NCBI RefSeq assembly: GCF_016583795.1
Contig: NZ_NRRS01000031.1
Span: forward strand, 1 to 39,988
Source: Rhabdochromatium marinum
GTDB lineage: Bacteria; Pseudomonadota; Gammaproteobacteria; Chromatiales; Chromatiaceae
DNA length: 39,988 bases
Reading direction: 5' to 3'
The notes under the pieces were generated by a model. It was not told the DNA's origin. It did not search any database and was given only the letters and a program-made list of their open reading frames with translations. This document shows, piece after piece, positions 16,968-27,223 of this stretch. Made by a program: the position numbers and the translations under genes. The first letter of the stretch is position 1. Each line of letters starts with the position of its first letter.

Positions 16968-17333
16968 ATGGCCCTGCGATTCCTTGCCCTGCTGCTGATC
17001 TGCCAGCTGATCGGCGAGACGCTGGTGCTGTGGATCGGCCTGCCGGTGCCCGGGCCAGTCGTCGGCATGCTGCTGCTGTTCATCGGGCTGGTGCTGCGCG
17101 GCGCAGTGCCCGAGGGGCTCGGTACGACCACCGACACGCTGCTGGCGCATCTGTCGTTGTTGTTCGTCCCGGCCGGTGTCGGGGTCATGTTGCATCTGGC
17201 TATGCTAGGCGACCACTGGCTGGCGATTGCTCTGGCCCTGGTGTTGAGTACGCTGCTGACCTTGGCCATCACCGGATGGGTCATGACCGCCTTGATTCGC
17301 TGGCAGGACAGGCGCCATCACCCGGAGGACTGA
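16968..17333 (+). CDS. cidA: CidA/LrgA family holin-like protein
   Basis: A 121-residue membrane protein with four predicted helices and the family core LICQLIGETLVLWIGLPVPG followed by PVVGMLLLFIGLVLRG. CidA/LrgA proteins are holin-like and act with CidB/LrgB in control of murein hydrolase activity, programmed lysis or metabolite transport. The ATG at 16968 is preferred to an overlapping TTG at 16965. The partner gene begins 3 bp after the stop. Confidence 0.88.
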   Translation: MALRFLALLLICQLIGETLVLWIGLPVPGPVVGMLLLFIGLVLRGAVPEGLGTTTDTLLAHLSLLFVPAGVGVMLHLAMLGDHWLAIALALVLSTLLTLAITGWVMTALIRWQDRRHHPED

Positions 17334-17336
17334 CGA

Positions 17337-18068
17337 ATGCCCGCCGACCGCTCCCTGGACGCGCTTTGGGTTTACCTGGCTACCCGTCCACTCCTGCATC
17401 TGACACTGACGCTGGTGGTTTATCTGCTGGCCGATGCCTTGTTTCAACGCAGCGGCCGCCGCGCGCTGCTGAACCCAGTGCTGGTATCCATGCTGGTGCT
17501 GATCGGCGTACTGCTGATCACCGATACCGACTACCAGACCTATTTCGATGGCGCGCAGTTCATCCATTTCCTGCTCGGACCAGCCACTGTGGCGCTCGCC
17601 GTGCCGCTGTATCGACAACTGGATCGGATTCGCCGCCTGTGGCTGCCCATCCTAATTGCCATGGTGATCGGCGCACTGGTCTCGGCCACGAGCGCCCTGG
17701 TGATCGCCGCCAGCCTGGGGGCGACGCGCGAGACCCTGATGTCTCTGGCGCCCAAGTCCGTCACCACGCCGGTGGCCATGGGCATCGCCGAGCAACTGGG
17801 CGGCTTGCCCTCCTTGACTGCGGCTCTAGTGGTGCTCACGGGCGTGTTGGGGGCGGTGATTGGCCCGGCGCTGCTCACAGCGGTGGGCGTGCGGGATGAT
17901 CGCGCGCGTGGCCTGGCTTTGGGGGTCAGCGCCCATGGCATCGGCACCGCGCGGGCCTTGCAGACCAGCGCGCTGGCCGGCGCCTTTGCCGCCCTGGCCA
18001 TGGGGCTGATGGCCTTGATCTCCAGTGTCCTGCTGCCTGCGGTGGTGCGCTGGCTGTTTCCCGTCTGA
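17337..18068 (+). CDS. cidB: CidB/LrgB family membrane protein
   Basis: A 243-residue protein with six or seven predicted membrane helices and the LrgB signature SLAPKSVTTPVAMGIAEQLG, plus GVSAHGIGTARAL near the C-terminus. LrgB-type proteins partner CidA/LrgA; plant and some bacterial homologues move glycolate or pyruvate-like acids. The start ATG at 17337 has GGAGG eight bases upstream, within the end of cidA, so the pair is one operon. Whether it is Cid- or Lrg-type cannot be told from the sequence. Confidence 0.9.
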   Translation: MPADRSLDALWVYLATRPLLHLTLTLVVYLLADALFQRSGRRALLNPVLVSMLVLIGVLLITDTDYQTYFDGAQFIHFLLGPATVALAVPLYRQLDRIRRLWLPILIAMVIGALVSATSALVIAASLGATRETLMSLAPKSVTTPVAMGIAEQLGGLPSLTAALVVLTGVLGAVIGPALLTAVGVRDDRARGLALGVSAHGIGTARALQTSALAGAFAALAMGLMALISSVLLPAVVRWLFPV

Positions 18069-18189
18069 CGTTGTGCACGACCTTCATCCCCTTCGCGAGA
18101 CTCAGGCGTTGTCGTGAGACATCGGTGATCACAGTGGCGCGATCTGGCCGGTTAAGTAAACGAGAAGGATGTTGCAACGGTGCCGAAGT

Positions 18190-19842
18190 ATGACGATCCG
18201 ATTCAAATTGATTTTGGGATTGTGCCTAATATTAGGACTGCTCAGCCTGGGAATGGCTGGGGTGTTCTTTACACTGATCCTGCCCGGAGTCGAAGACATT
18301 GAGCGTCGTTCTTGTTTCGTTGATCTGATGCGCGTCGAGCAGGCGATCCAGCAAGAACTCAGGCGCATTCAGCAATCTAGCCGGGAATGGGGGCAGTGGG
18401 ATGACAGTTACCACTATGCTGCGACCCTCAATCCCGATTACGAAGCCAACAATCTGACCGTCAATTGGCTGACAGACTTGAAGCTGAATCTTTTGGCCAT
18501 CGTCGGCGCAGATGGCCAGCTGTTGGTGAGTCGCTTCTCCCATCCCGAACATACTTTGACCGAACCGCTGGTGATGGAGACCTTGGGGGCAACTGATGTC
18601 GAGTCCCGACTGCGCGACGGTGGGATCGGCTTGGTGAAATCGCCTGCCGGCGTGTTACTCCTCGCGTCTTCCAGGATTCTTCCCACCAAAGGCCAGGGAC
18701 CGTCACGGGGAACTTTCTATTTCGGGCGTCTCATTGATGATGATTTCATCCGCGAGTTGTCGGAACAGTTGCACTTGCCCGTTCGGTTGATTTCGGAAAA
18801 GCCGGCGCTGCCTGAACTGCGGTTTGAAGCGTTGTCGGAGAATCAAAGTCTGTCGCAGATGGGAGTGCCGCTGCTCAACGCAGGGGGAGATGATCTGTAC
18901 ATCCATCTCCAGCAGGAACGTCCCTACTACCAGCAGATGCTGGCTTCGGCGCGCTATTACATGGCGGCGATCTTCCTGGCCGGTTTGTTCGCTAGCCTGG
19001 TCGCTTATATTTTTCTTCAACATGTCCTGGTCCGACCAATCCTGGTGCTCAAGGCGGAAGCCGAGCGTTTTAGTGATGCCCACAAGAGCATCTACTTCAA
19101 GCATTCCACGACACAGGATGAAATCGGCCAATTGGCGCATGCGTTCGAGGAGATGGCCGAGCGCGTTATCGAAGGTCGTCTATTATTGGAACGTGAACGC
19201 AAAAAGTTTGAGCATGACAGCCTCACCGATCCCCTGACGGGACTCGGCAACCGCCGCTATCAGGAACAGGCACTGGCCATGGACCGGGAAAGTCATTCCG
19301 GAGCCAGTCGGCTGTTCATCATGATTGATCTCGATCACTTCAAGCAGGTCAATGATCGCTACGGCCATGATGTGGGTGATGGGGTACTCCAACAGATGGC
19401 GAAGCTGTTGGAGCAATGCAGTCGGGGCCAGGATATTCTGGCCCGCAGTGGCGGCGAGGAGTTTAGCTTGTTCTGCGCGGGTATCGACGCAGGCAGTGCC
19501 AGCTCCATCGCCAAGCGCATTTGCCAGGAGACCGCCGCACATCTGTTCGGCGATCAAGACATTAGACTTCACCTGACCTGTTCGGTTGGCTTCGCACTCT
19601 GCCCCCAGTGCGGTGCTGACACGCAGAATGCGGAATGCGACGCCAGACTGCTGAAGTTGGCCGACCTAGCGCTCTATCAAGCCAAGGCGCAAGGCCGCAA
19701 TACCTGGGTTGGCTATCGCCTCCAGCCCGAAATCTCGGATTGCCGAGTGCCGGTTTCCGAAGCTGCTCTCCACGATGCCGTGATTACCGGCGCGGTCGTT
19801 TCTTTCGGACCCGAGAGTGGGAATTGGGTGACTGTTCCATGA
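18190..19842 (+). CDS. CHASE4-HAMP-GGDEF diguanylate cyclase
   Basis: A 550-residue inner-membrane enzyme making cyclic di-GMP. Features in order: helix at about 6-30, a periplasmic CHASE4-type sensor (WGQWDDSYHYA near 75 and a conserved NWLTDLKLNLLAIVG stretch) to about 250, a second helix at about 258-280, HAMP at about 282-335, then GGDEF. The active site is GGEEF at 421-425, with the signature LTGLGNRRY before it. An inhibitory I-site RGQD is at 412-415, five residues upstream, so product feedback is expected. The start is taken at MTIRFKLILGL (18190); an ATG at 18169 is possible. The stop overlaps the next gene's ATG (ATGA), so the nucleotidase is coupled. Confidence 0.9.
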   Translation: MTIRFKLILGLCLILGLLSLGMAGVFFTLILPGVEDIERRSCFVDLMRVEQAIQQELRRIQQSSREWGQWDDSYHYAATLNPDYEANNLTVNWLTDLKLNLLAIVGADGQLLVSRFSHPEHTLTEPLVMETLGATDVESRLRDGGIGLVKSPAGVLLLASSRILPTKGQGPSRGTFYFGRLIDDDFIRELSEQLHLPVRLISEKPALPELRFEALSENQSLSQMGVPLLNAGGDDLYIHLQQERPYYQQMLASARYYMAAIFLAGLFASLVAYIFLQHVLVRPILVLKAEAERFSDAHKSIYFKHSTTQDEIGQLAHAFEEMAERVIEGRLLLERERKKFEHDSLTDPLTGLGNRRYQEQALAMDRESHSGASRLFIMIDLDHFKQVNDRYGHDVGDGVLQQMAKLLEQCSRGQDILARSGGEEFSLFCAGIDAGSASSIAKRICQETAAHLFGDQDIRLHLTCSVGFALCPQCGADTQNAECDARLLKLADLALYQAKAQGRNTWVGYRLQPEISDCRVPVSEAALHDAVITGAVVSFGPESGNWVTVP

Positions 19843-21356
19843 CACGTCCGTTCATTATTGCCCTGGCGGTCGCGACGCTGCTCGTCGCGGCACTCGCCCC
19901 GCCACTCGCCCTGGCTGGCGAGGCACTGCCGCTGACCCTTCTGCACTTCAATGACTTTCACGGTCAGCTGGATCCGGTGGAAAACCCGGACGACAGCCCG
20001 ACCACAAGTGGACACCTGGGCGGCATCGCTCGACTCGCCGGCCTGGTGCAGTCCATCCGCGCCGAGGAGCCAACCCGGCCGGTGGTGCTGCTCTTTGGTG
20101 GTGATCTGCTCCAGGGCACCGTCACCTCGACGGTTTTTCTTGGTCTCCCGGACATCGAGCTCCTGACGGAGATGGGCGTGGATGCGGCGGTGATGGGCAA
20201 TCATGAGCTGGATTACGGCCAAGACGTCTTCCGCAAGCTTCTCGACACCGCCGGCTTTCCCATCCTGGCTGCCAACCTCGAGGTCTCTCCGCTTCCTTTT
20301 CCAACGCCCGCAACCCAGATTCTGCATCGGCCGAATGGCCCGCGTATCGGGCTCCTCGGCCTGGTCACTGAGGAACTGACCACCACCACCCATCCGCGCA
20401 ACACCAGCGGAATTGCCATGCAATCCGCCGCAGAGATCGCTGCCGGCTGGGTGCCGTGGCTGCGCGCGCGCTCGGATCTGGTGGTGGTTCTGTCGCACCT
20501 GGGGCTTGCCGCCGACCGGCAGCTTGCCCGGACCGTTCCGGGAATCGATCTAATCGTTGGCGGGCATAATCACCGCCTGCTAAAACAGCCGGCGATCGAA
20601 CAGGGGGTTGCGATCCTCCAGGCCGGCGCCCGTGGGCGCTACCTGGGCCGGCTGGACTTGGTGGTTCAAGACGGACAGATCGACATCCAAGGCTACCAAG
20701 CCATCCCAGTTGACGACCGCGCACCCGAAGACGCGTCCATCGCCGCACGAGTCGCTGACTTGAACGCGCGTCTCGCCGAAGAACTTGAGGTGGTTGTTGG
20801 GTACAACGCCCGGATGCTCGATGCCAGTCGCGCGGTCATCCGTCGCAGCGAAAGCAACCTCGGCGACTGGGTGGGCGATCTGGCCCGCGCCCAGACCGGG
20901 GCCGATGTGGCCCTGTTCAACGCCGGCACCTTCCGCGCCAGCCTGTCAGCCGGCGAGGTGCGCCTGCGCGATCTCCACCAGGCCTTCCCGTTCGGAAACG
21001 AACTGGTCACCGCCACCATTCGCGGTGCCAGACTTCAGCAGGTACTGAACCGTTCCGCCGCCCTCGACCCACAGGATGACCCCGGCGGTTTTCTCCAAGT
21101 CTCGGGCGTGCGCTTGGTGATTGAGGACGGCACCGCCCAAGAAATTCAGATCGGCGGCAAGCCGCTGGACAGGGACGCCGACTATCGGCTGGTGATGTCG
21201 GATTTCCTGGCCGCCGGTGGCGACGGCTATGCCGAGCTCAAAGACCTACCCAGCGCCACGGCGACCGGGCGGCTTGTCTTGGATCTGGTGACCGATGCCT
21301 TTCGCCAGCCAGGCCGGGTGGATGCTGGAATCGACGGGCGATTATTGCGCCGCTGA
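19839..21356 (+). CDS. periplasmic 5'-nucleotidase / UshA-like metallophosphatase
   Basis: A 505-residue exported enzyme with a signal peptide cleaved near LALAGEA (about residue 27). The N-terminal metallophosphatase shows all metal motifs: LLHFNDFHGQ, GGDLLQG, MGNHELDYG, VVLSHLG and VGGHNH. The C-terminal 5'-nucleotidase domain (about 320-500) has SNLGDWVGDLARA, LFNAGTFRASL and FPFGNELVTATIRG. It would release phosphate from nucleotides or UDP-sugars in the periplasm. SoxB of sulfur oxidisers is a relative, but nothing here argues for SoxB specifically. The gene overlaps the cyclase by 4 bp. The CRISPR array begins 59 bp after its stop. Confidence 0.9.
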   Translation: MTRPFIIALAVATLLVAALAPPLALAGEALPLTLLHFNDFHGQLDPVENPDDSPTTSGHLGGIARLAGLVQSIRAEEPTRPVVLLFGGDLLQGTVTSTVFLGLPDIELLTEMGVDAAVMGNHELDYGQDVFRKLLDTAGFPILAANLEVSPLPFPTPATQILHRPNGPRIGLLGLVTEELTTTTHPRNTSGIAMQSAAEIAAGWVPWLRARSDLVVVLSHLGLAADRQLARTVPGIDLIVGGHNHRLLKQPAIEQGVAILQAGARGRYLGRLDLVVQDGQIDIQGYQAIPVDDRAPEDASIAARVADLNARLAEELEVVVGYNARMLDASRAVIRRSESNLGDWVGDLARAQTGADVALFNAGTFRASLSAGEVRLRDLHQAFPFGNELVTATIRGARLQQVLNRSAALDPQDDPGGFLQVSGVRLVIEDGTAQEIQIGGKPLDRDADYRLVMSDFLAAGGDGYAELKDLPSATATGRLVLDLVTDAFRQPGRVDAGIDGRLLRR

Positions 21357-21415
21357 AGCTTGGCTCATCATAGCCAATGGAGGTTATGTCATGTCGGCGT
21401 TCCTCTTGTTCCAAG

Positions 21416-24400
21416 CTCATAACCCCTCATGGGGATTCGGAACGAACAGGGGGTGTCGCGTTAGGGTTACCGGTGCCCATCTCATAACCCCTCATGGGAA
21501 TTCGGAACCCAGGGGGGCAGTCTCTAACTGTCAGCGTCAAAGCAACTCATAACCCCTCATGGGGATTCGGAACCGGTGTGGCGGGCTGGTCAGTCAATGG
21601 CGCGGCCAGTCTCATAACCCCTCATGGAGATTCGGAACCGCATTGCTCTTATTGCGCTGATGCGGGCTGTGGTCTCATAACCCCTCATGGGGATTCGGAA
21701 CCGCTGGCGGATGTGCGCCACGCGCCCGTCGGTGCGCTTCTCATAACCCCTCATGGGGATTCGGAACCCGTGTGCCTTTGTGCGGCCGCGCTTAGATCGC
21801 CAGCCTCATAACCCCTCATGGGGATTCGGAACCTGGCCAGCGCGAAGCAGTGAGTTAAATTGTTTGAGCTCATAACCCCTCATGGGGATTCGGAACGCGG
21901 CAGACCGCTCGGAGTAGTCACAACCGGGCACAACTCATAACCCCTCATGGGGATTCGGAACGAGCTTGCTGGGCGATAAGTTTTCCGATCAGTGGGACTC
22001 ATAACCCCTCATGGGGATTCGGAACTTGTCAGCGCAATATGTTCCCATGCGTCAATTGGTCTCATAACCCCTCATGGGGATTCGGAACACGCTGCCAGAC
22101 CTGATCCAGCGCACGGCACAAAAACTCATAACCCCTCATGGGGATTCGGAACGCAGCACCGATTCGATCAGATGCACGGCGGCCCACACTCATAACCCCT
22201 CATGGGGATTCGGAACAGCCAGTCCAGGAGCCAGTCGCCGCCGTCCAGCTCGGGCTCATAACCCCTCATGGGGATTCGGAACGGGGTGACGGCGACACCG
22301 CAACGGCTCGATGGCAAGTCTCATAACCCCTCATGGGGATTCGGAACCACCGATCCTTGTCCGTAAGGCCAAGCTGTTTTGCTTCTCATAACCCCTCATG
22401 GGGATTCGGAACACCCAGCAGGCTGGATCCGCATTGTGATATGTAAATCTCATAACCCCTCATGGGGATTCGGAACCCAGCGGGACTGAGCCGTTGCAAA
22501 ATGTTCGTGGAAGCTCATAACCCCTCATGGGGATTCGGAACTCGCGGCGGTCGCAGGGCTTGGGTGCCAGGCGTGCGTCTCATAACCCCTCATGGGGATT
22601 CGGAACTGGGCGGCGCAGCCAGCGTTTTACACGTCAGTGTGTCTCATAACCCCTCATGGGGATTCGGAACCGGCGGCAGCGCCTTATCTTGGGGGGCCGT
22701 TCTGATGCTCATAACCCCTCATGGGGATTCGGAACCTGCCAAGACAGTGAAATATGTCCCGCCGTTGCCGTTCTCATAACCCCTCATGGGGATTCGGAAC
22801 GTCTGTGCCGTCGATGTGGTACAGGTCGTACCACTCCTCATAACCCCTCATGGGGATTCGGAACGCGGAGGAGTTAATAAAATGCTGTGGACTGTAGCAA
22901 CTCATAACCCCTCATGGGGATTCGGAACTCTTCATCATCACAACCACTAAAGTCACCAGCAACTGCTCATAACCCCTCATGGGGATTCGGAACCGGGTGA
23001 GATACCAGCCGGCGCGGCATGATCGGCGCTCTCATAACCCCTCATGGGGATTCGGAACAAAGATTGCCCGCCGGCCATCCGATGGCAAGCACGGCTCATA
23101 ACCCCTCATGGGGATTCGGAACGCTGGCCCCATGATCTTGGATGGTGGCATCCCGGACGCTCATAACCCCTCATGGGGATTCGGAACCGCGCTTCCATGC
23201 GGCGGCGTTGCCAGTCCTTGAGCTCATAACCCCTCATGGGGATTCGGAATTATTGTTGGTGCCATCGAGAGTGACGCCAGCGGCGCTCTCATAACCCCTC
23301 ATGGGGATTCGGAACACCGAAATCCTGGAGGCTGGCGAAGCCTTCAGCGCCCTCATAACCCCTCATGGGGATTCGGAACGATCTTGGCGAAGTCTTTGAC
23401 GGCATTGCCGCCGCTCTCATAACCCCTCATGGGGATTCGGAACGATGGGACCGCGACAAACAAAACCCTGAATCAAAGAACTCATAACCCCTCATGGGGA
23501 TTCGGAACGCAATAAGAGATGCCACAACAGTAACTGGTGTGATTCTCATAACCCCTCATGGGGATTCGGAACGGCCTCTTGGGCGGCAGCGAGGTTGGCT
23601 TGGGCGTCCTCATAACCCCTCATGGGGATTCGGAACGCTGTCAGACCCCGGAGCGAGCCAGCGCGTCAGCCATCTCATAACCCCTCATGGGGATTCGGAA
23701 CGTGCCAACGACGCCGAAGACCGTGGAGCCGACATTCTCATAACCCCTCATGGGGATTCGGAACCGAGATCGCCATCGACATCCAGCGCCGGCGCAGACC
23801 ACTCATAACCCCTCATGGGGATTCGGAACGCGCCGCCGTCAATGTCATCAAGTGTGTTTTTAAGACCTCATAACCCCTCATGGGGATTCGGAACGATCAG
23901 CCCGATTAAGCCCGGCACCTTGCAGCTCATGTCTCATAACCCCTCATGGGGATTCGGAACCAGCGGCGTGCTGTATATCGGCACGCAACAGGCGCGCTCA
24001 TAACCCCTCATGGGGATTCGGAACGCTTGGCATCGGCGATGGCCGCGCGCAAGTCGGCGACTCATAACCCCTCATGGGGATTCGGAACTTTTTGACAGCG
24101 GCGTCGATTTCTGCGTCGGTATAGCCTCATAACCCCTCATGGGGATTCGGAACAGCCAGGGTTGGCCGGCAATCGCGTCGAGGGCGGTCTCATAACCCCT
24201 CATGGGGATTCGGAACGAATTGTCGAATCGACATCCGGCAGGGCGCCGGTGGTCTCATAACCCCTCATGGGGATTCGGAACTGTCTGGGTGCGGTCTGCC
24301 AGGACGCCAATTGCGGTCTCATAACCCCTCATGGGGATTCGGAACCGTCATATTCCCGGCTTTCGCCAGGAGCCATCTCTTCTCATAACCCCTCATGGGG

Positions 24401-25825
24401 ATTCGGAACCCACTGAGTGACGGCGCTGTTGTCAGTGGCGCGACCCTCATAACCCCTCATGGGGATTCGGAACCGGCTGTCAGCCAGGGCTATCCCGAGA
24501 TTGCCAACCTCTCATAACCCCTCATGGGGATTCGGAACTATCCGCTGCGCTCAAAGGCAGCGACGCCTATGATCTCTCATAACCCCTCATGGGGATTCGG
24601 AACCGCATCATCCGGCGCGGCCACCGATGCTGCTGCTGACTCATAACCCCTCATGGGGATTCGGAACTTCCGCCTGCTCTGCAAGGCGAGCAGCCAAGCC
24701 GAAGCTCATAACCCCTCATGGGGATTCGGAACCTTGATCGCGCAAACATTGGGCGTTAAGACCTTGATCTCATAACCCCTCATGGGGATTCGGAACAACT
24801 CCATCACAGTGACAACCGAGGCCGATTGGTCCCTCATAACCCCTCATGGGGATTCGGAACTGCGATCAGCAATGATCCGGTTAGTGTCTGCATTGAACTC
24901 ATAACCCCTCATGGGGATTCGGAACCAATGACTCCTGCCAGGCCAAAGAAAGCCGCTTCGATCTCATAACCCCTCATGGGGATTCGGAACCATGGGTAGG
25001 CGCACCTGCACGTTTTGCAGGCTCATCTCATAACCCCTCATGGGGATTCGGAACGGTACAAAAATCCATACGGATGGGCGTCGCATATCTCTCATAACCC
25101 CTCATGGGGATTCGGAACGCGATCAACACGGTGATAGGCACCGTTGATGCGGACTCTCATAACCCCTCATGGGAATTCGGAACCGCCCGTCAAGTCCCGT
25201 CAATGTGGGCGTCGGTAATCTCATAACCCCTCATGGGGATTCGGAACTTGCGGGTGCGGATGTTGTCGAGGCTAACATCACGATCTCATAACCCCTCATG
25301 GGGATTCGGAACTGACCGAGCTGGCGCGGTCGCGGGCATTGATCAGCAGCTCATAACCCCTCATGGGGATTCGGAACCACCATGCCGCTGCGCCACGGCG
25401 CGCCTGAGTTTCTCTCATAACCCCTCATGGGGATTCGGAACTTGATGATCTGATCGGCGGCTTCACCGGCTTTCTGCTCTCATAACCCCTCATGGGGATT
25501 CGGAACCCATCGCGCGCCATCCGCCTGCCCTGATGCCGCCGTCTCATAACCCCTCATGGGGATTCGGAACATGGTGTGCGTGTCTTCCGATGCGGTGACC
25601 CGCTCCTCATAACCCCTCATGGGGATTCGGAACTTGCGCCCATGTCAATTCAGCTTGGCCGCGCAAGTTCTCATAACCCCTCATGGGGATTCGGAACTGT
25701 AGCTTGTCCCGCCTGAGACTGCGCCGCCTGAAACTCATAACCCCTCATGGGGATTCGGAACAATAGACCACGATTCAAGAGTCAAATCATACGTTGACTC
25801 ATAACCCCTCATGGGGATTCGGAAC
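21416..25825 (-). CRISPR. CRISPR array, 69 repeats / 68 spacers, type I-D linked
   Basis: I counted 69 copies of a 28-bp repeat (plus strand begins CTCATAA, has a CCCC-TCAT-GGGG stem, ends GGAAC) at intervals of 63-66 bp, giving spacers of 35-38 bp. Four repeats carry single changes: 21481 and 25156 (G to A in the GGGG arm), 21611 (G to A) and 23223 (last C to T). Two of the four variants are among the first four repeats on the left, which suggests the left is the old end. The left flank is only 59 bp from the nucleotidase stop, while the right has a 124-bp gap before cas2. Both point to a leader on the right and transcription on the minus strand, co-directional with cas. The GGAAC end resembles the GAAAC repeat ends usual for I-D, which would argue for the plus strand. 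Orientation is therefore likely but not proven. No duplicated spacer was noticed among those compared. Confidence 0.98.
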
Positions 25826-25949
25826 CCTCGAGATTCTTGCAAATTTCCGGTGCCGAAATGGTGTCGGCAAGAAAAAATTCCAGAGCCAGATGATATCTGA
25901 CAACGTCGCAAGAGTGCGCGGCGTGCTTCAGTGAGTATCGAAGTTGGTA
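25826..25949 (-). promoter_or_regulatory. candidate CRISPR leader
   Basis: This gap lies between the last right-hand repeat and the end of cas2. It includes an A-rich run (AAGAAAAAATTCC near 25869) and no supported gene. A leader next to the adaptation genes is the usual layout when array and cas genes run the same way. No clear -10/-35 pair could be fixed, so the call rests on position. Confidence 0.4.
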
Positions 25950-26252
25950 TCACAAGACACCAAAGTCGGTCTTGTGGCGAGTATCCTCCGACCTGGCAAC
26001 CTCGCCTTTGCCGGATTCGGATTTTACCAAGTGGGTCACTTCGACATTTCGTCGGTTTGCGGCGGTGATTTCCGTCAGCCGATCCTCGGGTATCATCAAT
26101 TCACTGAGCTCGCGGCGCAGTCTGATGGCGTTCGCTTCAGTGATGTCTCCAGTGAACACAGAATATTGTTCGTGATTCAGGTAGCGGCGGAGCAGTTTTC
26201 GGAATCGGTTTGTCCGTTTGGCCTCGACATCGTAAGTCATCAGCATAAACAT
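25950..26252 (-). CDS. cas2: Cas2 adaptation endoribonuclease/structural subunit
   Basis: A 100-residue protein with the Cas2 ferredoxin-like start MFMLMTYDVEAKRTNRFRKL, including the conserved first-strand aspartate, and QYSVFTGDITEANAIRLRREL after the second strand. An alternative start six bases downstream (MLMTYD) is possible. Cas2 dimers bridge two Cas1 dimers in the spacer integration complex. The gene lies 2 bp after cas1 on the same strand and is the last gene of the operon. The C-terminal tail (GKGEVARSEDTRHKTDFGVL) is slightly longer than in minimal Cas2. Confidence 0.94.
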   Translation of the reverse strand: MFMLMTYDVEAKRTNRFRKLLRRYLNHEQYSVFTGDITEANAIRLRRELSELMIPEDRLTEITAANRRNVEVTHLVKSESGKGEVARSEDTRHKTDFGVL

Positions 26253-26254
26253 GG

Positions 26255-27223
26255 CTATGGCTGTCTCTTGAAGGATTCATACTCTGCCACTTCAAGCACT
26301 TCTCGTTCAAACGCGAGTGCCTCGCGATAGATCCATTCCCGGTACGACCTTTCTTTGAGTTGCTCCTCAAGACGCAGGGAGAATTGTTCTGCCACATGTC
26401 GGCGGCCTGTCTCGGTCAGCAGACAGACGCCGTCTTTGGTGTCGAACCAGTTGTCCGCTAGCGTTCCGCGCCGCGCCATGCGGAAGATCAACATGTCCAC
26501 GAGAACGGGCTTGAAGGGTTCGGCTAGGTCCAAGCTCAGGGACGCACGGCCCTGCCCTGGACTGTGAAGCACGCTGAAGGTTTCTTCCAGGTGGGTCTTG
26601 CTCGCCTCGTGACGCACCACGGAATAGGTGAGCTGATTGAGGAAAGAGAGCAGGCAGTTGATAGGGTTGTTCGGCGGGCGGCGCACGCGAGGGGTGAAAT
26701 CCAAGCTCGGGTGGATGTGCTTCCAGCCGCTGTAGTACCACTCGTGCAGGTTGCCTTCAATGCCCATCAGGGTCGGGTTGCTGTCTGCCTTGCCGATTTT
26801 GTCCATCAAGCGCAGCATCTTGTCGATGATTGGCGTGAGTGACTCGGTGCCACGGTAGCGGTAATAGCGTAGATTCGCAATTATATTGTGAGCGGCGCCG
26901 CGCACGACTTCACGCGCAACCGTGAGACGTCTTTTGTCGTTGAGCAATAGCCGCGCTTGCGAGAGTTTGACAGCGCCGGCTGGATTGCGGTCAATCGGCT
27001 CGAAACAGCCCTTGAAGTAGCCGTGGTAGTCAAACACAGACAATCTGACGCCATACTTGCCACACAACGTCAGCAGGCGGCTGTTCAGGCGGGTTTCGCC
27101 AAGCAGAACCAGATGACGAATCGTCTCGATCGGCAAGGATTTGACCTTGCCGTCGCAGGAGATTGCAAGCGTGTTTTCACGCTGTTTCAGGATGGCATCG
27201 CGTGCGACGAAAAGGGTTTCCAT
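26255..27223 (-). CDS. cas1: Cas1 spacer integrase
   Basis: A 322-residue protein with the two-domain Cas1 layout: beta-rich N-terminus (to about 80) and helical catalytic domain. The metal ligands visible are E156 in LMGIEGNLHEWYY, H220 in FSVLHSPGQG and an acidic ligand near D232-E235 in LSLDLAEPFKP. It catalyses integration of new spacers with Cas2. The ATG at 27223 shares one base with the cas4 stop (TAATG), so the two are translationally coupled, which fits Cas4-assisted spacer processing. Confidence 0.97.
   Translation of the reverse strand: METLFVARDAILKQRENTLAISCDGKVKSLPIETIRHLVLLGETRLNSRLLTLCGKYGVRLSVFDYHGYFKGCFEPIDRNPAGAVKLSQARLLLNDKRRLTVAREVVRGAAHNIIANLRYYRYRGTESLTPIIDKMLRLMDKIGKADSNPTLMGIEGNLHEWYYSGWKHIHPSLDFTPRVRRPPNNPINCLLSFLNQLTYSVVRHEASKTHLEETFSVLHSPGQGRASLSLDLAEPFKPVLVDMLIFRMARRGTLADNWFDTKDGVCLLTETGRRHVAEQFSLRLEEQLKERSYREWIYREALAFEREVLEVAEYESFKRQP

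Noticed and set aside
17030-17899. 289-codon plus-strand ORF over cidA/cidB
   Set aside because: It is Arg/Gly/His-rich and overlaps two clear membrane-protein genes in another frame.
21357-21415. CRISPR leader on the left side of the array
   Set aside because: Only 59 bp are available after a coding gene, and variant repeats cluster at this end. It is kept as the less likely alternative because of the repeat's GGAAC end.
21494-25445. Many short ORFs with a repeated HNPSWGFGT or LITPHGDSE motif
   Set aside because: These are translations of the CRISPR repeat in different frames, not a repeat protein.
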